From: Arthrobacter sp. Bi26
GTDB taxonomy: Bacteria > Actinomycetota > Actinomycetes > Actinomycetales > Micrococcaceae
NCBI RefSeq assembly: GCF_918697925.1
Contig: NZ_CAKKMF010000044.1
Location: forward strand, 1-39,967
Reading direction: 5' to 3'
Length of the DNA: 39,967 bases
How positions within the stretch are numbered: position 1 is the first letter of the stretch; every line of letters starts with the position of its first letter. Positions 25,546 to 33,206 of this stretch are shown in pieces. Under the pieces are notes generated by a model. It ran no database searches. It worked only from the letters and a program-made list of their open reading frames with translations, and was not told the DNA's origin. The position numbers and the translations under genes are program-made.

Positions 25546-27342
25546 TCATGCCGGCCCTGCGGGGCATGGACGACGACGGCGGGACCCCTCGCCGGAGACC
25601 CGCCGCCGTCGGACTGCCGTCAGCTGCCCCTTTTGTACGGAGACGCAGTTCAGATGGGTGTGGCGTCCGTCATGAGAATAGTGGGCTGCGCCGCCTGGGT
25701 GAGGGACGACCTGAAGATTCAGGGTAGAGGGGTGCGGGGGGTCGTGGAGTATTTCCTGATGGGCGACGCGCAGCTCGATGGCAGTGGCCAGCGGCTCGCC
25801 TGTCCCGGGGTTGCGGTTAAAGCGCGGGTGGGCGCCGCTTGAGACCTGTAGCCGGATGCGGTGGCTGCTGCGGAAGCGGTGGGCTGTCGGCCAGAGCTGG
25901 ATGTGGACGGTTCGGATTCTTTCGGGGTCCGGGAGGTTGTTTCCTGGGTGCAGGCGGATGATCCCGTCGCAGAGATTTAGTGACCGGCCGTGCGGATCCA
26001 CGTCGCAGAGCCTGGCATGGAAGTCTGTGTGCTCGAGGCTGGAGCGGATGTACAGTGTCGCGGTGACGGGGCCGATGACGTCGAGATCGGTTTCCAACCG
26101 GTTGCTGGTGAAGGTCAGGACGTCCGTGCCGGCTTCGAGTGTCCTGTTGTCCTGGCTGCCGGCGCCCCAGCCGACGACGCTGCCGCCAGCCGCGGGTGTC
26201 GGGTTGGCCGGGTCGTAGACGTAACGGGACGGGGGCGAGGGCGGGGCCGGCCGCATGTCGAGTATTCCGGCAGGCTGCAGGTACCACCGGGCCGGACGGC
26301 CGGTCGCCGGGGGCCAGCCGGGCAGTTCGGCCCAGTGGCGGGTGCCGGTGACCCGCACCCTGACCGGCAGAGCAGGTTCTGACGGGCGTCGGTTTCCGAG
26401 CGCGCGGTCAAGCGTGGCGAACGCATCGCGCTGGTAGGACCGGAGTGCCATGTTCCGGCCGTGAGCCGCCGAGCTGATGAACAGCCGCACGGATCGTCCC
26501 GGGCGACTTAGCGCTGCGTAGTCGGCAAGGACGTTGGGGAGGAAGAAGTCCCACCACGCTCCGGCCAGATGCACGACCGGAGGCATGTTCGAGGCGTTGG
26601 GGCGGTAATCCATTGCCGCCCAGTATTCGTCGTAACGCTCGTGCCGGATCCATTCCTGGAAGTATCCGATCCGGTCACCCGTGGCGACCCTGTCCGCTCC
26701 ACTGACCGGCAGCTGGTTCGCGGCGCGCGTCAACCGGGCCTTGGCCGTGAGCGCCGACACGGTCCGGGTCCGGATAGATTGGTCCGGGCTAAACATGCTG
26801 CTCACCAGTTGGGCCCATCCGAGGGCGTTGCCGAGGGCGAAGACACCTCCGGGGTACATGAACGTGTGATAAAAATCCGATGGACCGACGTCGAGGATCG
26901 CCGCTTTCCATTCGGGTATCACCTGGGAGGCCAAGTCCCATTGGGCGTACCCGAGGTAGCTGGCGCCCCACGTGGCGAACGCGCCGGGGAACCAGTCCCG
27001 GCCCCGCATCCACTCGATGATCGCCAGGCCGTCGTCGCGGTTCATCACAAATCCGTTGAAGGTCCCGCCGGATCCGCCGGTGCCGCGCAGGCTCTGGACA
27101 AGGACCTGGTAGCCTCGCTCGGCGATCAGCCGCGACACGAGGATGTTGGCTGACCCCCTCCCATACGGCGTGCGGATCAACACCACCGGCGCCCGGGCGT
27201 CGGTCACCGGAAAATACCGGTCCGCCAACAGCACCACCCCATCCCGCGCCGGGATCGCCAGATCGCGCTGCACCCCTACGGATGGCGACCGAACCGGTGG
27301 AAGGCCAAGCAGCCAGCCCAGAAGCCGGCCAGACGTACTCAC
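25546..27342 (-). CDS. CocE/NonD family hydrolase (X-Pro dipeptidyl-peptidase S15-like)
   Basis: A 598-residue alpha/beta hydrolase of the CocE/NonD type. The N-terminal S15 domain has PVVLIRTPYGRG, VQSLRGTGGSGG and the nucleophile elbow WGASYLGYAQWD (Ser128). The acid residue is probably in HLAGAWWDFFLPN and the His in FISSAAHGRNM. The C-terminal PepX_C-like jelly roll follows (DVLTFTSNRLETDLDVIGP). The frame is open to 27636, but the GTG at 27342 is preceded by GGGAGGAAAAG and gives a sensible start (VSTSGRLLGWLLG). The long upstream extension is low-complexity and poor in hydrolase features. It hydrolyses an unknown ester or acyl compound. It is divergent from the FAD monooxygenase. Confidence 0.85.
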   Translation of the reverse strand: MSTSGRLLGWLLGLPPVRSPSVGVQRDLAIPARDGVVLLADRYFPVTDARAPVVLIRTPYGRGSANILVSRLIAERGYQVLVQSLRGTGGSGGTFNGFVMNRDDGLAIIEWMRGRDWFPGAFATWGASYLGYAQWDLASQVIPEWKAAILDVGPSDFYHTFMYPGGVFALGNALGWAQLVSSMFSPDQSIRTRTVSALTAKARLTRAANQLPVSGADRVATGDRIGYFQEWIRHERYDEYWAAMDYRPNASNMPPVVHLAGAWWDFFLPNVLADYAALSRPGRSVRLFISSAAHGRNMALRSYQRDAFATLDRALGNRRPSEPALPVRVRVTGTRHWAELPGWPPATGRPARWYLQPAGILDMRPAPPSPPSRYVYDPANPTPAAGGSVVGWGAGSQDNRTLEAGTDVLTFTSNRLETDLDVIGPVTATLYIRSSLEHTDFHARLCDVDPHGRSLNLCDGIIRLHPGNNLPDPERIRTVHIQLWPTAHRFRSSHRIRLQVSSGAHPRFNRNPGTGEPLATAIELRVAHQEILHDPPHPSTLNLQVVPHPGGAAHYSHDGRHTHLNCVSVQKGQLTAVRRRRVSGEGSRRRRPCPAGPA

Positions 27343-27673
27343 CGCCTCACTTTTCCTCCCACGAGAGGACCTCCTTAGCGGGCTGGCCCCGTTGTTCCTT
27401 CTAGAACGAATAGTGGCTCTCAGCACCAGGCGGACTCGCATAAAAAGTTTGCTGCTGAAGTGGACTGACTTGCGAGTTGCCGCTGCAGATAAGCATGCAT
27501 GTTCTTCGGATACCGGGCCACTCTTTCTCCGGGACGGTTCTAAGGCCTTCGCCGCTGGTCTGGGAGAGTGGGCGGTCAAATCGCGGCTTGAAATGGCGGT
27601 TTGCGGTTCCGTCTGCGCGCGGCTGTGCGGGAACAATTTAGATGAGTCTTTCGCGGCGGGGGAGCGGTCGGAG

Positions 27674-27740
27674 GGTGTTGCGGTAGGGGGCCGGCATAGG
27701 TGCAGGGGCCAGACGCTTGCCGGCCGGGGCCCTCAACACC
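27674..27740. repeat. Long imperfect inverted repeat upstream of the FAD monooxygenase
   Basis: GGTGTTG (27674-27680) pairs with CAACACC (27734-27740), and inside it GGCCGGCA (27689-27696) pairs perfectly with TGCCGGCC (27718-27725), leaving internal bulges and a 21-base loop. It lies about 100-170 bases before the monooxygenase start and over 330 bases from the CocE start. It could be a terminator of a lost gene or a structured leader; no T-run follows. Confidence 0.4.
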
Positions 27741-27843
27741 GCCCCGGACCACGGCTGGCGCTTAGATGATCCGCGGCGCGCACATCAGTGGCCGCGGGCT
27801 GAGCCAGGTTCTTGGGCACTTCGAAATCGTTAGGATGGCGGGT

Positions 27844-28995
27844 ATGGGGCTAGGCACAGTGCTGATCTGCGGTGCCGGTATCGCCGGCCCAACCCTGGCG
27901 TACTGGCTGGCCCGGGAGGGATTCCGCCCCACGGTCGTCGAACGCGCCCGGGGACTGCGCTCCAGCGGCAACCCGGTCGACGTGCGTCGCGGGGCCGCCC
28001 ACGTGGCCGGCCGGATGGGAATCATGCCGCGCTTGCGTGACGCGGCCACCCACGCGACCGGCTTTTCCTTTGTCACTGCCTCCGGCCGCCGGATCGGTCC
28101 GCTACGGCTGGGCCGGCCACATCGCGGCGAGGTCGAGGTGCCCAGGGCCGACCTTTCGGCGATCCTCTGCGATGCCGCCCGCGACGACGCCGAGTTCCTG
28201 TTCGGCGACGCGATCACTGCGCTGCGCCAGGACACCGGGGGAGTCGACGTCACCTTCGAGCACGCCGCCCCGCGCCGGTTTGACCTGGTGGTCGGCGCCG
28301 ACGGGCTGCACTCGAGCGTGCGCACCCTGGTCTTCGGCCCGGAGACGGACTTCGTCCGCCACCTCGGGCTGTACGTCGCCACACTGCCGCTCGACCGCCT
28401 CGCGGCAGATCCGGCCACGATCCTGATGTACAACGCGCCGGGCCGGTCACTGACGGTGCACCCCGTGCGGGGCAGCGAGGGGGCCGCGTTCATCTTTCGC
28501 GGCCCGGCCCGGCCCGGGCTCGACCGCCGCGACGTCGAGGCCCATAAGCGGATCACTCTCGACGCCTACGCCGGCTGGCCGGCACCCGCGCCACCCGTGC
28601 TGCCTGAACTGCTCGAGCGCCTGCGCGCCGCCGACGACCTGTACTTCGACTCGGTCAGCCGGGTCCGGCTGCCGGCCTGGTCCCGCGGCCGGGTCGCGCT
28701 GCTCGGAGACGCCGCCTCCTGCATGTCCCTGTTCGGAGACGGATCCAGCCTGGCCATGATCGGCGCCACCACCCTGGCCGAGACATTGGCCGTCACCCCC
28801 GAGGACCACGCCGCCGCCTTCCGCGCCTACGAAACCCGCCACCGCAAAGCCAGCGGCCCGAGCCAACGCGGCCATACTCTCGCCTCCGCGCTGCTTGTGC
28901 CCGCGACACATACCGGCATTACCGTCCGCAACCTCACCGCATGTTTGCTCCCACGCGTGCCGACCCCACCACCGCGCTCCGCGGGATCCAAGTGA
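27844..28995 (+). CDS. FAD-dependent monooxygenase (PHBH-type aromatic hydroxylase fold)
   Basis: A 383-residue group A flavin monooxygenase. The N-terminal dinucleotide fold GTVLICGAGIAGPTLAYWL leads to VVERA, the middle DG motif is GADGLHSSVR, and the GD motif is RVALLGDAASCMSLFGDG. These bind FAD and NADPH. No membrane segment or signal peptide is present. I prefer the ATG at 27844, since AGGA (27832-27835) then lies eight bases upstream; the frame is open back to 27766 and an ATG at 27835 is possible. Relatives hydroxylate phenolic compounds or inactivate antibiotics (TetX-like), so the substrate is not fixed. It is divergent from the CocE hydrolase. Confidence 0.87.
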   Translation: MGLGTVLICGAGIAGPTLAYWLAREGFRPTVVERARGLRSSGNPVDVRRGAAHVAGRMGIMPRLRDAATHATGFSFVTASGRRIGPLRLGRPHRGEVEVPRADLSAILCDAARDDAEFLFGDAITALRQDTGGVDVTFEHAAPRRFDLVVGADGLHSSVRTLVFGPETDFVRHLGLYVATLPLDRLAADPATILMYNAPGRSLTVHPVRGSEGAAFIFRGPARPGLDRRDVEAHKRITLDAYAGWPAPAPPVLPELLERLRAADDLYFDSVSRVRLPAWSRGRVALLGDAASCMSLFGDGSSLAMIGATTLAETLAVTPEDHAAAFRAYETRHRKASGPSQRGHTLASALLVPATHTGITVRNLTACLLPRVPTPPPRSAGSK

Positions 28996-29105
28996 CCGCA
29001 CCTGCGAACGCCTCAGCGGGGCGAACTCGAAAGCGCAACCGGCACACCGGCCCGCACCGCTGAGCCTTGCCCCGGCGCGGCGGCGGCTGACAGATGCGCG
29101 AGTGA

Positions 29106-29651
29106 GCGCCGGGACGTTATTCACGCCATCTGGGGTCCGAACAGGATCTGCTGTCGGCTTTTGAGTACGTTGGGGAAGCTGCGTGCATCATCGACCGCAG
29201 CGGCACCGCCTACCGCCTGGCCCTGGATCCGAACCGCCACCTGATCCTGGGACCCTCCCGCGGCCCGGTGGAATTCCATTGGCTCCGCCACGCGTGGCTG
29301 GACGCGCAAAACGCGCACCCGGAGGGGCACCGGCTCCGGCGCTTCGACCCCGCTACCCGTCACGAAGTGGTCTCGGACCTGTTCGAAACCCTCGGCTTGG
29401 AACGCGGGACAGCACCGGCCGCGGGCGCCTGGTCTCTGAACATTGACGGCCTTGCATCACACCCGTCCAACATTCAGGAGATCGACCAAAGGCTCGCAAG
29501 CCAGGACCGGCTGGAGCAAGCCCGTGTGGAGGACCCCTTCGGACACCTCTACCGGCCCGCACGACACCGTAAACACCGGTACCTGCGGCCCGCCGCCGGA
29601 TCCATCCTCTACATCGAAATCCCCGCCCGCGGCTCCATGAGTTCGCGGTGA
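29106..29651 (+). pseudogene. Unrecognised protein, reading frame without a usable start
   Basis: A long plus-strand frame with strongly protein-like sequence begins after an in-frame TGA at 29103-29105: LLSAFEYVGEAACIIDRSG, then PSRGPVEFHWLRHAWLDAQ, then a C-terminal half ending EIPARGSMSSR at 29651. The only start codon near the natural N-terminus is an ATG three codons before that TGA (Met-Arg-Glu-stop). The next in-frame start is the GTG at 29268, which would drop some 50 residues that look conserved. So either a nonsense mutation or a 5' loss has struck the gene. I do not recognise the family. A perfect hairpin follows at 29695-29722. Confidence 0.5.
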
Positions 29652-29694
29652 AGACCGCGCAACGGCCGGTGTTAAGGGTCCGTCCAGATTGATG

Positions 29695-29722
29695 CCGGCC
29701 CGGGAAGCGCGGCCCGGGCCGG
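29695..29722 (+). terminator. Hairpin after the unrecognised gene
   Basis: CCGGCCCGGG (29695-29704) and CCCGGGCCGG (29713-29722) form a perfect ten-base stem with an eight-base loop, 43 bases past the stop at 29651. The tail TGTTATCGT is only weakly T-rich. It probably ends transcription before the permease/KdpE relic. Confidence 0.5.
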
Positions 29723-29773
29723 TGTTATCGTCGGCAGTGAACACGACGGCGGGCATCGCGCGGAGAGGTACAC

Positions 29774-29930
29774 ATGACCACGATGAGCAGGCCGCCTGCG
29801 GATCCTTCGGCGGTGCGGCCGGGAGTCGGGGAGAACTTCAGTCGGTGGCTGCTGTTCGGTCTGCAGGACGCCAAGGGCGTCCGTCAGGGGCCCGGCGCGG
29901 TGAGCGACTCCCACCTGAAGAAGCATCAGT
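29774..29930 (+). pseudogene. N-terminal stub of an APC/KUP-type permease
   Basis: The ATG at 29774 has a strong ribosome site (GGAGAGG) and begins MTTMSRPPADPSAVRPGVG, followed by ENFSRWLLFGLQDAKGVR and DSHLKKHQWW. This resembles the cytoplasmic head of actinobacterial APC-type potassium/amino-acid permeases, where a KKH-x-WW segment is followed by the first membrane helix. That resemblance is from memory and only moderate. Here the helix is absent: after KKHQWW the DNA passes directly into KdpE-like sequence in another frame. All membrane segments are lost, so no transporter can be made. Confidence 0.5.
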
Positions 29931-30312
29931 GGTGGCCAAACCCTTCGGACTGGACGAGCTCCTGGCCCGGCTGCGCGCCGGCCAACGCCGGACCACCCAA
30001 GCTGACGAAGCGCGCGTGGTGACCACAGCCTCCTTCACTGTCGACCTGGCCCTGAGACGCGTCACCCGCAACGGGCAGGACGTGCGCCTGACCCCCACGG
30101 AATGGGGCATCCTGCAAATCCTGGTCCGGAACCCCGAAAAACTCGTCACCCAGCAGCAGTTCCTCACCGAAATCTGGGGTGCCGCCTACACCAAGGCAGC
30201 CAACTACCTGCGGGTCTACATGGCCCAGCTCCGCCGCAAGCTCGAACCAGAACCCGGCAACCCCCGCCACTTCATGACCGAGGCGGGCATCGGATACAGG
30301 TTCCAGCCCTGA
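29929..30312 (+). pseudogene. KdpE-type response regulator relic (C-terminal effector domain)
   Basis: About 127 residues starting VVAKPFGLDELLARLRAG, which is the end of an OmpR/KdpE receiver domain (conserved Lys-Pro-Phe). A full winged-helix DNA-binding domain follows: DVRLTPTEWGILQILVRNP, LTEIWGAAYTKAANYLRVY and MAQLRRKLEPEPG. The receiver's phosphorylatable Asp and the first 90 or so residues are missing, so it cannot respond to KdpD. Two GTG codons at the junction (29929, 29932) might still allow translation of a free DNA-binding domain, which is why it may not be silent. No kdpFABC or kdpD genes are in the window. Confidence 0.75.
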
Positions 30313-30465
30313 TCCGGCCGCCACCACTCCGGCGATCGGTCGCCGTACGTTCACCGGCGAGCGGCCCCGGATCCTCCGGCAGCCACCATCACCCGCACCG
30401 GTGGCCGCTGACCCGGCTCTGGGACCCACAGACGGTTGACCCCGCTGGCTGGCATACAGTCTGCC

Positions 30466-30657
30466 ATGGCTGTCGGACTGAAATTGGAAATTGAGTTCTC
30501 CGGACCTGAGGGACAGCGTGCCACGTTCGGAGATCTCAAGCGTTTTGTGGCGCGCGCAGATGCAGGCGGTTGCTCAGACGAGGACAAGCTGCACATCGAG
30601 ATGAACGAGAACGACGAAATCACTGGATTCTCGCTCTACCTCGATCCAAACTCCTAA
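30466..30657 (+). CDS. Small acidic hypothetical protein
   Basis: A 63-residue soluble protein beginning MAVGLKLEIEFSGPEGQR. It is acidic, with many Glu and Asp residues and a short basic helix (FGDLKRFVARADAGG). No signal peptide or membrane segment is visible, and I do not recognise it. The frame is open back to 30436, but the ATG at 30466 is a better beginning. Amino-acid usage looks natural for a real gene. No operon partner is visible; the neighbours are the KdpE relic and a gene-poor stretch. Confidence 0.5.
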   Translation: MAVGLKLEIEFSGPEGQRATFGDLKRFVARADAGGCSDEDKLHIEMNENDEITGFSLYLDPNS

Positions 30658-30826
30658 AATTACCCAACGAATGCACGGTTCCCCGACTTTGACCGCAAGA
30701 CAGAGATGTCTCATCAGAATTCCTGCCGGGCGCAGCCGGCCAACGATGATGGGCGAGTGACACCAGGGGATCCCGCCGCCCCCCTGTGGTCCAGCCGCAG
30801 AGTTCCCGTAGTCCGCCGGGAGCCAG

Positions 30827-30862
30827 GGAAGCCCCGGACAACGAATGCCCTCTGGGGCTTCC
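30827..30862 (-). terminator. Hairpin downstream of the small membrane ORF
   Basis: GGAAGCCCC (30827-30835) and GGGGCTTCC (30854-30862) are perfectly complementary with an 18-base loop. It lies 37 bases past the stop of the minus-strand 44-residue frame, at the place where a terminator for that gene would be expected. There is no T-run. Confidence 0.45.
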
Positions 30863-30899
30863 TTGGTCGTTCGACACCGGCTATAGCACGGGCGATGCG

Positions 30900-31034
30900 T
30901 CAGGCGTGGGCGGTTCCTCGTCGTGCAGCGAGGGGGTACGCGGCGGCGCCGATGGCGGTGTCCAGGACGATGAAGGCCAGCAGGCTCCAGCCCAGTTGCG
31001 GGCGCACAGCACAGACCCTGGCCCAGTTCGGCAT
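30900..31034 (-). CDS. Possible small single-pass membrane protein or membrane-protein tail
   Basis: A minus-strand frame of 44 residues from ATG 31034: MPNWARVCAVRPQLG, then a hydrophobic segment WSLLAFIVLDTAIGAAAYPL, then RRGTAHA. The composition is that of one transmembrane helix with positive charges on both sides. GAGG lies about 12 bases upstream, which is not ideal. The frame may be a true small membrane protein or the C-terminal piece of a larger lost transporter, since the preceding sequence is open for some distance. A hairpin just downstream supports a gene end. Confidence 0.35.
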   Translation of the reverse strand: MPNWARVCAVRPQLGWSLLAFIVLDTAIGAAAYPLAARRGTAHA

Positions 31035-31330
31035 TGCCGGACCATTGATCCTCGGCGGGGGACTCGGCATCAACGTCCCTCGACTTTAGGCCGACTTCCG
31101 CGACGAGCTTGCGGGTAAGGGCAACACGGATGTGCGGGGCACGCCAGCGTTGATTGACGTCTGTGCCAGGCCAACACAACCACGTGCCCGAAGGCTGCTG
31201 AGCGGCGGCGAAGTTCACGCAAGTGCCGCCATATGACTGATGAAAGTCTTCGGTCGACGAATTGCGGCCGCGAGTGCTGACAGGCCGGGCCCTGGCCTCT
31301 GACACCCGTCACTGGCGTAGCATTCAACAC
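31035..31330. other. Stretch upstream of the antiporter
   Basis: About 300 bases with no clear gene. Minus-strand fragments such as TGTCVNFAAAQQPSG-like text in the frame around 31150-31250 look protein-like but lack a recognisable family. The plus-strand antiporter promoter should be here; no strong -35/-10 pair is evident. Confidence 0.3.
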
Positions 31331-32788
31331 GTGATCGACGTCGAGCCGTTCAGCCTCGTCATGCTCTTGGTCGCGGCCGCTCTTCTTGCCGCCGTGCTGG
31401 CCCACCGCCTCAGCGCCCGGCTCCGAGTACCCGCGCCGGCAGTGTTTCTCTTGGCCGCGGCCCTGGCCTCCGATGTTATCCCTGCGTTGGAACATATCCC
31501 GGTGACAGTGGAACAACGAATTGTCACAGTTGCCTTGGTGTTCATCCTCTTCGATGGTGGCATGCACATCGGCTGGCGCCGGTTCCGCCAATCCGCCGGG
31601 GCCATTGCTTGGATCGGTATCGCCGGGACTGCAGCAACGGCCGCCGCCCTGGCGCTGACCGCACATGCGCTTTTTGGATTCGGCTGGAGCACGGCCCTGC
31701 TCATTGGCGCGGCGCTGTCCCCGACAGATCCCGCCGTGGTGTTCTCCGTCCTGGGCGGCCGGGAAATCACTGGTCGGACCGGCACCATCCTGGAGGGTGA
31801 GTCGGGGGCGAACGACCCCGTCGGCATTGCCCTGATGATCAGCCTGCTCGGTGTCACCGGAGTCGGGCTTGACGCCGTGGCCAGTGTCACTGCGGATTTC
31901 ACACTCCAAATGGCCGTCGGCGCGCTCATCGGTTTCTTCGCCGGCCATGGCTTATTGGCGCTGATGCGCAAAGTTGTCCTGCCTAACGAAGCCCTGCACT
32001 CGGTGGGAACGATGGCGGCTGTAGCCTTCATCTACGCCGCAACGACCCTGCTCCACGGTTCAGGGTTTTTGGCCGTCTTTCTGGCAGGAATCATCATCGG
32101 AGACCAACGCGCCCCTCACAAACGCGACATCGAACGCTTCAGCGCCGGTATCGCCAGCCTGGCCGAAATCGTTGCATTCACAGTTCTCGGGCTCAGCGTC
32201 TCGCTCCGAGATATCCTCCGATCCGGCGAGCTGGAGATCGGGCTGGTCCTTGCCGGCCTGCTCATCCTCATCATCCGCCCCGCCCTTGTCGGATTGCTCA
32301 TAACACCCATCCGGCTGCGTCGGGGCGAACGTGCATTCATCCTTCTCGCCGGCCTCAAAGGAGCCGTCCCGATCCTGCTGGGCATGTTCATCCTCAGCGC
32401 CGGACCGGCCGATGCGTCACGTATCTACTCCATTGTATTCATCGTCGTACTGACCTCGGTCGTCGTTCAAGGCACATTCGTGCCCTACCTCGCCGCACTC
32501 CTGCACGTGCCGATGCGCCACATCGACCCGGAACCCTGGGGCATTGGCCTGCGGTTCACAGACGAACCACACGGACTACACCGGCACGTCGTTGAGCCAG
32601 GATCCCCGGCAGACGGCTCCACGATAGCGGACATGGCCCTAGGCGAGTCAGGGTGGATCAGCATGATCCGACGAGATGGCCATCTCATCCAAGTCCGCGG
32701 CAATACCACACTGCGTGCCGGTGACGTCATCCTCGCCCTCTCGGATTCAGAAACTGGGCTGGCGCGACTCTTTCAACAACCCCCGTAA
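31331..32788 (+). CDS. CPA1-type cation/proton antiporter with RCK_C-like tail
   Basis: A 485-residue membrane protein with about 12 hydrophobic helices. ALLIGAALSPTDPAVVFSV and EGESGANDPVGIALMI hold the SPTDP and ND motifs of Na+(K+)/H+ antiporters of the NhaP family; the Asp residues form the cation site. The last 80 residues, after the membrane part, resemble an RCK_C/TrkA_C-like regulatory domain (GSTIADMALGESGWISMI, TTLRAGDVILALS), as in NhaP2/CvrA-type potassium/proton antiporters. I prefer the GTG at 31331 (VIDVEPFSLVM); the longer frame to 31262 adds non-membrane residues. The ribosome site is weak. It probably exports potassium or sodium in exchange for protons. The following DUF2254 gene is on the same strand. 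Confidence 0.85.
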   Translation: MIDVEPFSLVMLLVAAALLAAVLAHRLSARLRVPAPAVFLLAAALASDVIPALEHIPVTVEQRIVTVALVFILFDGGMHIGWRRFRQSAGAIAWIGIAGTAATAAALALTAHALFGFGWSTALLIGAALSPTDPAVVFSVLGGREITGRTGTILEGESGANDPVGIALMISLLGVTGVGLDAVASVTADFTLQMAVGALIGFFAGHGLLALMRKVVLPNEALHSVGTMAAVAFIYAATTLLHGSGFLAVFLAGIIIGDQRAPHKRDIERFSAGIASLAEIVAFTVLGLSVSLRDILRSGELEIGLVLAGLLILIIRPALVGLLITPIRLRRGERAFILLAGLKGAVPILLGMFILSAGPADASRIYSIVFIVVLTSVVVQGTFVPYLAALLHVPMRHIDPEPWGIGLRFTDEPHGLHRHVVEPGSPADGSTIADMALGESGWISMIRRDGHLIQVRGNTTLRAGDVILALSDSETGLARLFQQPP

Positions 32789-33206
32789 AGCCCCGCAGGC
32801 ACATCGAACCACTTGAACGTACCCCGGCCAGAGGAACTTTCGGCTCGAGAGGCGCCGCCCTGGATCAAACGGCGTGCCTTGGCGGGCCACCAGCCGGCAA
32901 TTCGCTAGAGCGGTCGTCAATAAAGAAGAGCGGCCAGAACCAGGCAATGTGGGGCTGGTTCTTCGAATCCGGTCTGGGTTCCGATTCGCTGCAACGGAAT
33001 TATGGGCATCCGCTTCGCGCGGTCGGCTGTCGGGCCCCGGTCCGGCTCCGAAGGGCTCCGCCGGCCCGGGACCTGGTCTGTCTGCGACGTTTTGCATGTG
33101 GTCCCCTGACTTGCAGAAGCACCCCATGCGCCCCCAGGGCGACTGCGCCCCACTGGGCGGCAACCCTGCAGCGCTGCCCTTGACGGGCGAGGACCGTCGG
33201 CCGAGA
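32789..33206 (+). other. Intergenic stretch before DUF2254
   Basis: About 420 bases with no convincing gene. The DUF2254 reading frame is open through most of it, but the encoded residues are proline- and glycine-rich and unlike the family. An imperfect GC-rich pairing exists around 33030-33075. It probably holds the promoter of the DUF2254 gene. Confidence 0.3.

Noticed and set aside
25500..25550. T-rich tract (CCTTTTTCTTTTTC) as a terminator near the CocE stop
   Set aside because: The T-run is on the plus strand, where no gene ends. On the CocE transcript it would be A-rich.
27343..27636. N-terminal extension of the CocE hydrolase frame to 27636
   Set aside because: The extension is low in hydrolase-like features, while the GTG at 27342 has a good ribosome site and a normal family start.
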